A stretch of DNA of 34,893 nucleotides, from positions 2,555-37,447 of the forward strand of contig JAQAJJ010000013.1 of the NCBI GenBank assembly GCA_028278675.1, given 5' to 3'. The notes under the pieces were generated by a model. It ran no database searches. It was not told the origin of the DNA and saw only the letters and a program-made list of their open reading frames with translations. The DNA is from Candidatus Azophilus lithoversatilis. GTDB lineage: Bacteria; Pseudomonadota; Gammaproteobacteria; Pseudomonadales; Azotimanducaceae. Positions 7,627 to 15,282 of this stretch are shown one piece after another (the stretch's first letter is position 1; each line of letters starts with the position of its first letter). The position numbers and the translations under genes are program-made.

Positions 7627-8883
7627 CTATCGGCACTTTCGTCGCAGTTCAGCCGTGCGGCCCCTGATCAGGTTGGCGATCCGAATCAGTGTCGGCGCAC
7701 AGTCGGTTGGCGGTGCGAAGGGTGCTGCCGCGCCATCGATGTGATCGTCCACGGCGTCGGCTAGCTGCCGTATGCGTCTGCGAATGTAGGGTTCGCTTAG
7801 GCCGGTTTCCGTGGCGAAGACTTTCCAGTCGGTGGCCCTGATGGCCTCCAGACTCGAACGCTTCGCGATCTTCATGGCCATCTTGGGGCTGATGCTTGGG
7901 TAGGCCACTGTGCAGAGAAGATCATACAAGGGGGCCAATTCAGTGCTGGCGCGATGATGGAGCAAGCTGAAGTTCTTGCCGTGGGCATCGGCGTTGCCGA
8001 TGATGAGGTTGAAGACCGCCGCGTCGAGTAACTTGAGGACTTCCTGTGCGGGCCGCGTTGCCACACGGCGCAGAAGGGCGAAGCCATCACGGAAAGTGGG
8101 GCCGCCGTCGGATGCGTGTTTTTGACTGGAGGGGTGGCCGAGGGCTTGGCAAAAGTCCTCTTGGTGCCAACGGCGGATGCGCCCCTCAACGGTCGTGCGG
8201 TCGTAGCGCTCGATCAATAAAACCGGTCGGTTGCCGATGGCTCTGATCTCAACCGGCGCGACCTCCAAGCCGATGTCACGAGCTAGACGCATGCAGAATG
8301 CCTCATTTTCCGTCGTGCCGGGAAAGCGCTCGATAGGTGGCTTAAGGATGTGCGTTGTGGGTGCATCGCAATCGGGCAGGGCGATTCCTTGGTCCGTTGC
8401 GATGACTGGCAACTTCGACTGTGCGCCAGCTAAGGAGAGACGCAAGGCAGCGTCGCCGACGAGCAGTGGGCGGGTCGGCAGCGCATCGAGAATCTCGATC
8501 AGGTCGTTGTCAGCCATCAGGCTGGGTGGGTTGCCCGGTTCGATGGGATCTGGCGGCAATTCTCCCTCGGGCCGAAGGGTCAACGCTCCGGCAACTTCAC
8601 CGCCCAAGGCTTCGAGAAGCCGAAACTCATTGTTCTCGGAAGTCCCGAGCGCCTTGGCTATGGCTATGCGCTGCCCTTCCTCGGGCAGCAATCCTTCAAA
8701 AAAAGGCCGACTCGCTCGGCGGGAAAAAGGTTTGGCGCGCAGGGGCAGGGAGACCGAAATCGGACGCGGCTCAGTGCTCGCAAGCCAGTCCGTTGCGTAG
8801 GCAAACACCGCTTCGCCATGCCGGTTGAGCCGTAACGAACCAACGATGGCACCGTCCCACCAAATGCTCAACGCGCTCGTCAA
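7627..8883 (-). CDS. hipA: HipA-family serine/threonine kinase toxin
   Basis: A 418-aa HipA-type kinase, full length for the family. The N-subdomain (about 1-110) includes SLPLRAKPFSRR and FFEGLLPEEG. The kinase core keeps the Gly-rich loop LSLAGAQSK with Ser150 as the possible autophosphorylation site, Lys181 in HILKPP for ATP, LLIERYDR, RWHQEDFCQALG, the catalytic loop GNADAHGKN with Asp299, and YDL with Asp321 as the metal-binding position. In E. coli, HipA phosphorylates glutamyl-tRNA synthetase and induces persistence; the target here is unknown. The start is TTG 8883 in a TTGA overlap with the hipB stop, so translation is coupled. The frame is open further upstream through hipB, but that extension is not HipA-like. 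Confidence 0.93.
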   Translation of the reverse strand: MTSALSIWWDGAIVGSLRLNRHGEAVFAYATDWLASTEPRPISVSLPLRAKPFSRRASRPFFEGLLPEEGQRIAIAKALGTSENNEFRLLEALGGEVAGALTLRPEGELPPDPIEPGNPPSLMADNDLIEILDALPTRPLLVGDAALRLSLAGAQSKLPVIATDQGIALPDCDAPTTHILKPPIERFPGTTENEAFCMRLARDIGLEVAPVEIRAIGNRPVLLIERYDRTTVEGRIRRWHQEDFCQALGHPSSQKHASDGGPTFRDGFALLRRVATRPAQEVLKLLDAAVFNLIIGNADAHGKNFSLLHHRASTELAPLYDLLCTVAYPSISPKMAMKIAKRSSLEAIRATDWKVFATETGLSEPYIRRRIRQLADAVDDHIDGAAAPFAPPTDCAPTLIRIANLIRGRTAELRRKCR

Positions 8884-9095
8884 GATGCGTCGCCAGCCGG
8901 GGTTTCGATGCTGAGCTTGCAGCCCAATGCGGCCAAGACGTCGAGCGCCTTGCCGACCTGCGCGGTTGATTTGCCAGCTTCGAGTTCGACTAGAAACCGC
9001 AACCCCACCCCCGCTGCGGCCGCCAGTTGGTCTTGGCGCAAACCTTGCGCCTTGCGGGTTTGGCGAATGATCGCGCCGATGTATTTTGGCGTCAT
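8880..9095 (-). CDS. hipB: HipB-like XRE-family antitoxin
   Basis: A 71-aa helix-turn-helix protein (XRE/Cro type): the HTH spans about residues 6-55, with RQTRKAQGLRQDQLAAAAGV as helices 1-2 and VGLRFLVELEAGKSTAQVG as the recognition helix and following turn. Such proteins neutralise HipA and repress their own operon. The ATG at 9095 has GGAAAG a few bases upstream. Two palindromic sites with the same sequence pattern lie upstream, at 9103-9114 and 9150-9165, and fit autorepression. The tail ends ...AGDAS immediately before the TTGA overlap with hipA. Position as first gene of the pair is standard. Confidence 0.92.
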   Translation of the reverse strand: MTPKYIGAIIRQTRKAQGLRQDQLAAAAGVGLRFLVELEAGKSTAQVGKALDVLAALGCKLSIETPAGDAS

Positions 9096-9102
9096 ATTTC
9101 TT

Positions 9103-9165
9103 TCCCGATCGGGATAATCGCTGGGCGGCTGGCAATTATCAAGCAGAAATTTCCCGAATGGGAAA
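9103..9165. promoter_or_regulatory. Twin palindromic operators of the hipBA operon
   Basis: Site 1 is TCCCGATCGGGA (9103-9114), a perfect 12-bp palindrome. Site 2 is TTTCCC-GAAT-GGGAAA (9150-9165). Read on the minus strand both fit T-N-TCCC-N2-TCGGGAAA, with centres about 49 bp apart. Site 1 abuts the -10 and site 2 lies upstream of the -35. They are likely HipB binding sites. The pattern differs from the E. coli TATCC-N8-GGATA operator. Confidence 0.65.
9114..9142 (-). promoter_or_regulatory. Putative hipBA promoter
   Basis: Minus-strand TTGATA (9142-9137) and GATTAT (9119-9114) with a 17-bp spacer. The -10 touches operator site 1, so a bound HipB would block it. Four to five of six positions match consensus in each hexamer. 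Confidence 0.4.
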
Positions 9166-9244
9166 AATCCACAGGAATGATCTGGGATCTAGCTTGTTGG
9201 AGGAGTCGGAGCGGCCTCAGGTGGCCAGTTCTCGAAAAGTCGTC

Positions 9245-9274
9245 GGGAGCGCCGACATTGCGTACGGCGCTCCC
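9245..9274 (-). terminator. Hairpin terminator candidate after the TonB receptor gene
   Basis: GGGAGCGCCG (9245-9254) and CGGCGCTCCC (9265-9274) form a perfect 10-bp stem with a 10-nt loop, 29 bp past the receptor stop codon. On the minus strand the stem is followed by GACGACTTTTC, so the T-run is short and offset by 6 nt. This is a moderate intrinsic terminator at best. Confidence 0.45.
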
Positions 9275-9302
9275 AGGGGATTGGATGGGCTGGCGCTGGA
9301 TT

Positions 9303-11774
9303 CTACAGCGTGTAGCGGTACTGCAGGCTCAGGGTTCGACCGAGTGGGGTGGTCGCGGCCTGGTCGAGGCTGTTCGGATCCCTCAGGTCAGGCTGATTGC
9401 AAACGCCGGGGCCGTTCATGAAATAGGGGCAGCGGCCGGGAATTGCACCTCCGCCGATTACGTAAATCTCATCGGTGATGTTGCGCCCAATCAGGTTGAA
9501 CTGATGTCGGCCGTCCTCCGAATAGAGGCTGATAGCAGCGTCGAGGAGCCAGAAGCTGTCCTGCTGGTAGGGGTTGAGGGACGCGCTCCATGCATAATCA
9601 CCCGTGTAGCGGGCGTCCGCGGCTAGAGCGAGCCGCCAAGCGTTGCCGACCGCAATTTCGTAGGATGCGCCGATGTAGCCACTGAATTCCGCACTGCCGA
9701 TACCATCTTCGCCTTTGAGGTTCTGCCATGTGGCCGGATCCAACGTGGTGAAGAAATCATCCGGGTACCAAGTGTCGGTCCACGCCCAAGCGCCGCGCAA
9801 GGTCAAGCCTTCAATGTTAGTGCGGTAGTTTGCATCGAATTCAACGCCTTGCGTTTTGAGGGTGGAGGCGTTGAAGGTGCTGAACTGGATGGCCGCGGAG
9901 TTAAAAAGCTGCACCTGCAAGTCCGAGTACTCGTAAGTGAACGCCGTGCCGTTTAAGCGAAGGGCACCATCGAGGAAGCGACCCTTCAGGCCAGCTTCAA
10001 AGCCCTCGGCTTCTTCGGATTCGTAAATCAAAAAGCCGGGGAAATCGGGAATTCTGGGCTGCAGCGCGGCAGTTGGCAGGGCACTATTGTCGATGCCGCC
10101 GGACTTGAAGCCCTGTTTGTATGCCACGAAAACGCTGACATCGTCGTTCAGATAGTAATTTATCGCCGCTTCTGGAGAGATGTTGTCGTCGTCAAACTCC
10201 AAACCTTCCTCTATTACTGGGGGGGTGCCCCATTGGAACAGCCTTGCCGCGGCGTGGAGGTAGGGAAGCTCGATGCGGCCCTTCTTCGATTCGTCGGTGT
10301 ACCGGGCGCCGAGCGTGATCTCGGTACGCTCATTGAGGTTCCAATAGACAGCAAGGAACGCGGAATACACTTCGGTGTCCAGGAAGTGATGCTTGTTGTA
10401 GTCATACTGCCAGCCTGTTACAGGATCGGGGCCGAAGATGGTCGCGGCGGGGTCGCCGCCAACCAAGGCGTAGGCAGGCCCTAAGAAGTTCGGCACGACG
10501 CCAAAATTGAAAGCATATTGATAGGCGTCGAATTCCTGCTCGATGTCTTGATAGAAGAAACCCGCCTGGAAGTTCATGGGGGCATCGAAGTTGCTGGCCA
10601 AACGGAACTCTTGGGTGATGCTCTTGTAGATGTTGTTGTGCAGGCCGCCGAAAACCCCTGCTCCGTAGCTGTAGTCGTCTAGCTCCCAGTGCTCCAAGTC
10701 AACCCACCCGGTGACCGAAGTGGCGGTGAATTGCTCGTTGACGTCCCAGTCCATGCGCAACGACAGGAAATGAGTGTCCTGCTCCAAGCCCGGTTCGCCG
10801 TCGTCGTAGCCCTGCGGCAACCCAGCACGTAGACCGGGATTCAGATTCAGCTTCGAGGTATTGCCATTGAGCTTGCAGTCGTCAACGCCTTGGAAGATTC
10901 GAAAAGGTGCATTGACGGAGGGAACACTGGTAGGCTGATGGCTGCCCTCGGGGCATACGTCTTCCGCCCATGCGGTGCCAGCCCCCTCGTTGTCATACTC
11001 GGAGTAGCTGTACTTCAGCTTGGCTTCGAAGTTGTCGAGCGGAATCCAAACCAAGGTCAGGCGAGTATTGAGCGATTCGTCGCCGTAGTACTTGTCAGCT
11101 CCGTTGATGGCGACGTTAACAGGATCATTCTCCGCCGAGTAGTTTTCGAACAGCTCGTCATTCTTGGTCCAACCGACGGCAAAACGGGCGCCGAGGGTAT
11201 CGGAGAGTGGGCCGGAAATGACGAACTCTCCAAAGATGCCGTCGTATTCGGTTTCGTAGCCGCCGCTGACCTCCATCTCGAACTCATCCCCCGGATCATT
11301 GGTGGTGATTGACACGACGCCGGCGGTGGCTGACTTGCCGAAGTAGAGAGACTGGGGTCCCTTGAGCACTTCAATCTGACCCATGTCCATGTAGGAGTTG
11401 TGGATGAAGCGGCCCCGGTTGACGACCACGCCATCCAGATTGATGGCGACCGAGTGGTCGAAGGCGGCGGAAATGGAGCTTGAGCCGATGCCCCGCAGCC
11501 TCAGGCTTGAGCCGTTGCCGGAGCCGCCGGGGGAGATCACCATGTTGGGCACCATTTTGGCGGCATCCACCAGACTGGTGATGTTGTAGCGGTCGAGATC
11601 CGCCTCGGTCAGGGCGGCGATGGTGACCGGCACGTCCTGCAGAGTTTCCTGCTGCTGGCGGGCGGTGACGATGATCTCCTCGATGACTCCGCCTTCCTGG
11701 GCGAAGGCGGGCATCAAAGGGGCCCATGCCAAGGCGCAGGCAAGGGTTCCGAGAATTCGGGAGCGGGTGCTCAT
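9303..11774 (-). CDS. TonB-dependent outer-membrane receptor
   Basis: An 823-aa receptor for energised uptake across the outer membrane. A signal peptide (about 1-25, cleavage after AFA) is followed by a TonB-box region with IEEIIVTARQQ, a plug domain (about 45-160) with LRLRGIGSS, IEVLKGPQSLYFGKSATAGV and VSITTNDP, and a large beta-barrel ending in aromatic RTLSLQYRYTL. Barrel motifs such as NLIGRNITDEIYVIGGG support the family. The class is the broad ligand group often seen with catabolic clusters for hydrophobic compounds or glycans; the ligand is unknown. ATG 11774 has GGAGGAGAG just upstream and a strong promoter at 11826-11853. A GPH symporter gene diverges upstream and could carry the substrate across the inner membrane. 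Confidence 0.95.
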   Translation of the reverse strand: MSTRSRILGTLACALAWAPLMPAFAQEGGVIEEIIVTARQQQETLQDVPVTIAALTEADLDRYNITSLVDAAKMVPNMVISPGGSGNGSSLRLRGIGSSSISAAFDHSVAINLDGVVVNRGRFIHNSYMDMGQIEVLKGPQSLYFGKSATAGVVSITTNDPGDEFEMEVSGGYETEYDGIFGEFVISGPLSDTLGARFAVGWTKNDELFENYSAENDPVNVAINGADKYYGDESLNTRLTLVWIPLDNFEAKLKYSYSEYDNEGAGTAWAEDVCPEGSHQPTSVPSVNAPFRIFQGVDDCKLNGNTSKLNLNPGLRAGLPQGYDDGEPGLEQDTHFLSLRMDWDVNEQFTATSVTGWVDLEHWELDDYSYGAGVFGGLHNNIYKSITQEFRLASNFDAPMNFQAGFFYQDIEQEFDAYQYAFNFGVVPNFLGPAYALVGGDPAATIFGPDPVTGWQYDYNKHHFLDTEVYSAFLAVYWNLNERTEITLGARYTDESKKGRIELPYLHAAARLFQWGTPPVIEEGLEFDDDNISPEAAINYYLNDDVSVFVAYKQGFKSGGIDNSALPTAALQPRIPDFPGFLIYESEEAEGFEAGLKGRFLDGALRLNGTAFTYEYSDLQVQLFNSAAIQFSTFNASTLKTQGVEFDANYRTNIEGLTLRGAWAWTDTWYPDDFFTTLDPATWQNLKGEDGIGSAEFSGYIGASYEIAVGNAWRLALAADARYTGDYAWSASLNPYQQDSFWLLDAAISLYSEDGRHQFNLIGRNITDEIYVIGGGAIPGRCPYFMNGPGVCNQPDLRDPNSLDQAATTPLGRTLSLQYRYTL

Positions 11775-11825
11775 GGATCTCTCCTCCGTAAGGCCAAGTC
11801 GAATGATATTGGCGTGACCTGCGAA

Positions 11826-11853
11826 ATTGTAGGGATTCTTGAAGGTATGTCAA
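11826..11853 (-). promoter_or_regulatory. Sigma70-like promoter of the TonB receptor
   Basis: Minus-strand TTGACA (perfect -35, 11853-11848) and TACAAT (-10, 11831-11826) with a 16-bp spacer, followed by a leader of about 45 nt and the GGAGGAGAG ribosome binding site. It is one of the best promoter matches in the window. Confidence 0.6.
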
Positions 11854-12020
11854 TGAAACTGGAGAAATAATTGAGAGAAGCGCCTTGCAGCTTTTGCCAT
11901 CTTGATGTTGAAGTTGGCTATTCTTGGGCGCACGGGCGGGAACTTGAGCCACTTCACGCCGTTCGTCGATGCGTTCCGCTGGGATTCCCGGCGCAATTGA
12001 GTCATTGAAGGGGTGAGGGC

Positions 12021-13553
12021 ATGACGCAGAGCGCAGCAGGTCAAAGGGAACCGTCGAGGCGGGCTGGGCTTTCCAAGCGGGTGCTGGCCTCCTATGGCGC
12101 TCCGGCGCTGCCGCTGTCAATGACCACCCTGCCTCTGGCGGTTTACCTGCCCGCGGTATACGCCGACGCGGAGGGCTTCGGCCTCTCCTTGGGCTTCGTC
12201 AGCCTGATGCTGGTGGTGTCGAGGGTTTTCGATGGGGTGACCGATCCGGTCATCGGCTTCCTTTCGGACCGCAGCCGCAGCCGCTGGGGGCGCCGCAAGC
12301 CGTTCTTCCTGCTGGGCACGCCGTTGTTCGTGGCGGGTGTATGGCTGCTCTGGGTGCCGCCTTTCGACTTCGGGCCGGTTTCAGTGCTCGGCCAGGAGAT
12401 GAATTCCGGATACCCCTACCTGCTTGCGACCTTGGTGCTGCTGTTCGTCGGCGCCACCATCAAGGACGTGCCCTACAGCGCTTGGGGCGCTGAACTATCC
12501 CAAAACTACAATGAGCGCACCCTGATCACGAGCTGGCGCGAAGGCTTCAATGTGGCCGGCAACCTTATTGGCGCCTTCGTGCCTGCGGTGATCTTTTTCT
12601 GGGGTTACTCCAAGCCGGCCGATGCCGTGTTCTTCCTGTCGGTCGGCATTGTCGCCTTGATGCCGGCGCTGGTCGCCAACACCTTGTTCAGCGTGCCCGA
12701 ACCCAAGCTGGCGGAGCACCGGCGCGAACGGCTGCCCATTCGCGAGAGCTTCCGTCACGCGTGGGCCAATGAACCGTACCGCAGGCTGCTCATCATCTTC
12801 CTGTTCTCCACCATGGGAGCGGCGATGACGAACACCTTGAGCTTCTTCTTCGTCAAGCATGTGCTGCTGGCCGGCGACCTGTACGGGGTCTACCGGGCCC
12901 CGTACTTCATCTCGCAAATCGTCGCCATTCCGCTTTGGTTCAAGCTCTCCCGGCGCATCGGCAAGCACCGGGCGACCATGGCGGCCATCGGCTGGTACTC
13001 GCTGTGGTCCTGCTTCATTCCGCTGATCGCCGTGGCCCCTGTGGTTTGGTTCAATCCCTTCGAAGTGGCCAACCTGCTGCGCTTCCTGCCGGACGGGGCT
13101 TATGCGGCGACGCTCGACTACTTCAGCGGCATCCCCACGGGCAAGTTTCTGTTCTTCATCGGGGTGATGTGCCTGAAGGGCTCCGCCATCGGCGCCCTCT
13201 CGGCGCTGCCTTACGCCATGGCCGCCGACGTTGTGGATCTCGACTCCGCGCGAACCGGCAAGCGCCAAGGCGGCGCCTACTTTTCCATTTGGCTGATGGT
13301 GCGCAAGCTGGCCTACGCCTTCGGCCTGCTCATCGGAGCGAACATCGTGATTTGGTTTGGCTTCGACTCGCTCGCCGACCCCTTGAATACGACCAACACC
13401 GCGTTCGCCCTGCTGGTGCTGGCCGTCACCTATTCGGTAGTGCCCGCGATCCTCAAGTTCGTGGCCATGCCGTTACTGTGGAACTACCCGCTGACCCAGG
13501 CCCGACTTGGGGAGATTCAGCGGCAGATCGAGACCCAAGCGCGGAGCAACTGA
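12021..13553 (+). CDS. GPH-family (MFS) cation symporter
   Basis: A 510-aa inner-membrane transporter of the glycoside-pentoside-hexuronide:cation symporter family. The family signature DPVIGFLSDRSRSRWGRRKPF is present after the second transmembrane helix (about residues 75-95), and about 12 hydrophobic segments follow, e.g. FVAGVWLLWVPPF, ALMPALVANTLFSV and LLVLAVTYSVVPAIL. In environmental gammaproteobacteria such symporters are often placed in catabolic clusters and do not only carry sugars. ATG 12021 is preceded by AAGGGG (12008-12013). It diverges from the TonB receptor and converges with an SDR, so it may be the inner-membrane partner of the receptor. Confidence 0.92.
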   Translation: MTQSAAGQREPSRRAGLSKRVLASYGAPALPLSMTTLPLAVYLPAVYADAEGFGLSLGFVSLMLVVSRVFDGVTDPVIGFLSDRSRSRWGRRKPFFLLGTPLFVAGVWLLWVPPFDFGPVSVLGQEMNSGYPYLLATLVLLFVGATIKDVPYSAWGAELSQNYNERTLITSWREGFNVAGNLIGAFVPAVIFFWGYSKPADAVFFLSVGIVALMPALVANTLFSVPEPKLAEHRRERLPIRESFRHAWANEPYRRLLIIFLFSTMGAAMTNTLSFFFVKHVLLAGDLYGVYRAPYFISQIVAIPLWFKLSRRIGKHRATMAAIGWYSLWSCFIPLIAVAPVVWFNPFEVANLLRFLPDGAYAATLDYFSGIPTGKFLFFIGVMCLKGSAIGALSALPYAMAADVVDLDSARTGKRQGGAYFSIWLMVRKLAYAFGLLIGANIVIWFGFDSLADPLNTTNTAFALLVLAVTYSVVPAILKFVAMPLLWNYPLTQARLGEIQRQIETQARSN

Positions 13554-13622
13554 TGCCTGCGCTCCGGTTTCCTTGATCGCGGGAGTAGGTTGCCAAATGG
13601 GCCAGCTCGCGCGTTCGGCTCC

Positions 13623-13646
13623 GCGCGCCGCCCCAACGCGGCGCGC
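13623..13646. terminator. GC-rich hairpin between convergent genes
   Basis: GCGCGCCGC (13623-13631) and GCGGCGCGC (13638-13646) form a perfect 9-bp stem with loop CCCAAC, between the 3' ends of the GPH symporter and the SDR. No T-run follows on either strand, so termination is plausible only as a bidirectional or Rho-assisted structure. Confidence 0.35.
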
Positions 13647-13673
13647 CTTCCCATTGGCCGAAGCTTTGCCTCT

Positions 13674-14450
13674 TTAGGGCCCGCCCTTGATCGAGATGGT
13701 GTGCCCGGTCATCCAGCTCGAGGCCTCGGAGGCCAGATAGACCACCGCCGGCGCAATGTCTTCGGGCGTGCCCACGCGGCCGAGCGGAATTTGAAAGCGC
13801 TCACCCAACTCTGGAATCTCCTCCTCCTTGAGGTTGAGGAACTCCAGGAAGACTTCGGTGGGGATTGGCCCTGGCGATACGCCGTTGACGCGGATGCCCA
13901 GCGCCGCCATCTCCGCAGCCAGGGTCTGGGTCAGGTTGTTGACGCCGCTCTTGGCCACTGCGTAAGGGCCGTTGAAGGGCGCGGCAGCGCCGGCCGCGGC
14001 GGATGAAATGTTGATGATGGTGCCGCCGCCGTGGTCCTTCATGAGGTTGGCCGCCGCTTGAGCGCCGGTCCAGACCGCTTTGAGGTTTAGGTTGAGCTGA
14101 AAGTCCCACTGCCGTTCCGGCATCTCCAGAAAGGTGCGCGGTACCCGGTCATCGGCACCGCCAGCGTTGCTCACCCAACAGGTCAGGGCACCCATGTCGG
14201 CGAAGGCCTGGTCCGCCAGCGCCTGCACCTGCTCGATTTCCATGACGTTGGCGGTCACCGCGAGGGCGCGGCGGCCCAGGGCGCGAACCTTGTCGGCCAC
14301 GGCTTCGATCTCGTGGGTGCGGCGAGCGGCCACTACGACATCGGCACCCGCCTGCGCAAGCCCCAACGCCAGCCCCTCGCCAATGCCGCGGCCGCCGCCG
14401 GTCACCACCGCCACTTGGCCATCTAGGCGGAATCTGTCCAAAACCCCCAT
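13674..14450 (-). CDS. Short-chain dehydrogenase/reductase (SDR)
   Basis: Classical SDR, 258 aa: cofactor loop TGGGRGIGEG, a VSNAGG variant of NNAG, catalytic Ser in INISSAAAG, and YAVAK. It begins MGVLDRFRLDGQVAVVTG and has PGPIPTE, both nearly as in the SDR at 2501-3247, indicating paralogs. ATG 14450 is chosen: GGGAG lies about 7 bp upstream and the alignment with the paralog starts there; the frame is open 51 codons further upstream through repeat DNA. It diverges from the MaoC hydratase. Likely role: alcohol/ketone interconversion in the same catabolism. Confidence 0.9.
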   Translation of the reverse strand: MGVLDRFRLDGQVAVVTGGGRGIGEGLALGLAQAGADVVVAARRTHEIEAVADKVRALGRRALAVTANVMEIEQVQALADQAFADMGALTCWVSNAGGADDRVPRTFLEMPERQWDFQLNLNLKAVWTGAQAAANLMKDHGGGTIINISSAAAGAAAPFNGPYAVAKSGVNNLTQTLAAEMAALGIRVNGVSPGPIPTEVFLEFLNLKEEEIPELGERFQIPLGRVGTPEDIAPAVVYLASEASSWMTGHTISIKGGP

Positions 14451-14530
14451 GAATGTGCTCCCTTTGTTCTTTGGAGTGAAGCTTAGATGGGGGGGAGTCG
14501 TTTGAAAAGGTGAGGTCCGGAGTCTTGTCG

Positions 14531-14587
14531 AAGTGTGTGTCCCGGTGTTCGGTGTCCCGGTGTTCGGTAAGTGTGTGTCCCGTGACC
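14531..14587 (-). repeat. GGGACACAC-core repeat array 1
   Basis: Three tandem units on the plus strand: AAGTGTGTGTCCCGGTGTTCG without a break into GTGTCCCGGTGTTCGGT, then AAGTGTGTGTCCCGTGACC. On the minus strand each has the core GGGACAC, in two of them GGGACACAC. It lies in the 314-bp gap between the divergent SDR and MaoC genes. The same core is found in three other arrays (28365-28506, 32980-33096, 34770-34893), with different flanks. Confidence 0.75.
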
Positions 14588-14701
14588 AATGCGCCGTGTC
14601 CATGCGGTTTGCGTTCCAACAGAGCGACAGCGCCGATTGGCTCGACTGAGCGCCTTGCGCAATTGCACGTTATTGGGGCCGGACAGGACACCGGGGGCTA
14701 C

Positions 14702-14731
14702 TTGAATCCACGGATCAAACCTCCGCATAAT
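14702..14731 (+). promoter_or_regulatory. Putative promoter of the MaoC hydratase gene
   Basis: TTGAAT (14702-14707) and CATAAT (14726-14731) with an 18-bp spacer, about 33 bp before the ATG. Moderate match to sigma70 consensus. Confidence 0.35.
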
Positions 14732-14763
14732 CACTGCTCTTGTCATCGAAATCAGGGGACTGC

Positions 14764-15237
14764 ATGGCTAACGAGGCACTTGAACAGGGTCTGGAGACGC
14801 TCAAGGACAAAATCGGTCAGCCGTCGGCGCCGACGGATTGGTTTGAAATGACTCAGGGCCGAATTGACACCTTCGCCGACGCAACCTTGGACCATCAGTG
14901 GATCCACGTGGAGCCGGAACGCGCCAAAGCGGGGCCGTTCGGTGCGCCGATCGCCCACGGTCAGTTGACGATGTCGCTGATGGGCTTTTTGCCGGGCAGC
15001 GAAGACATCGGCCTGCCCGAACTGCCCGGCATGAAGCTTGGCATCAACTACGGCTGGAACAAGGTGCGCTTTCCGGCGCCGGTGCCGGTCGGTGCCCGCA
15101 TCCGCACCCGCAGCGAAATCCTGAGCGTGGTGCCCAAGGGCGGCATGATCGAGGTGGTCAATCAGCTAACCGTTGAAGTGGAGGGTCAAAGCAAGCCCGC
15201 CTGCGTTGGGGAGAGTGTGCTGCGGCTGGCCTTTTGA
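14764..15237 (+). CDS. MaoC / NodN-like (R)-enoyl-CoA hydratase-type dehydratase
   Basis: A 157-aa hot-dog-fold protein. The hydratase-2-type motif appears in FADATLDHQWIHVEPERA followed by GPFGAPIAHGQLTMSLM, as in NodN-like MaoC proteins, with Asp and His as the expected catalytic pair. Family members hydrate trans-2-enoyl-CoA thioesters. ATG 14764 follows AGGGGA at a good distance. The context with SDRs and a CoA-transferase fits beta-oxidation of an acyl or side-chain acid. It is short and single-domain, so probably homodimeric. Confidence 0.9.
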   Translation: MANEALEQGLETLKDKIGQPSAPTDWFEMTQGRIDTFADATLDHQWIHVEPERAKAGPFGAPIAHGQLTMSLMGFLPGSEDIGLPELPGMKLGINYGWNKVRFPAPVPVGARIRTRSEILSVVPKGGMIEVVNQLTVEVEGQSKPACVGESVLRLAF

Positions 15238-15282
15238 TGCCGCGTTGATGGCGGATGGGCCGGTCGCCGTTACGGCTGCGCC

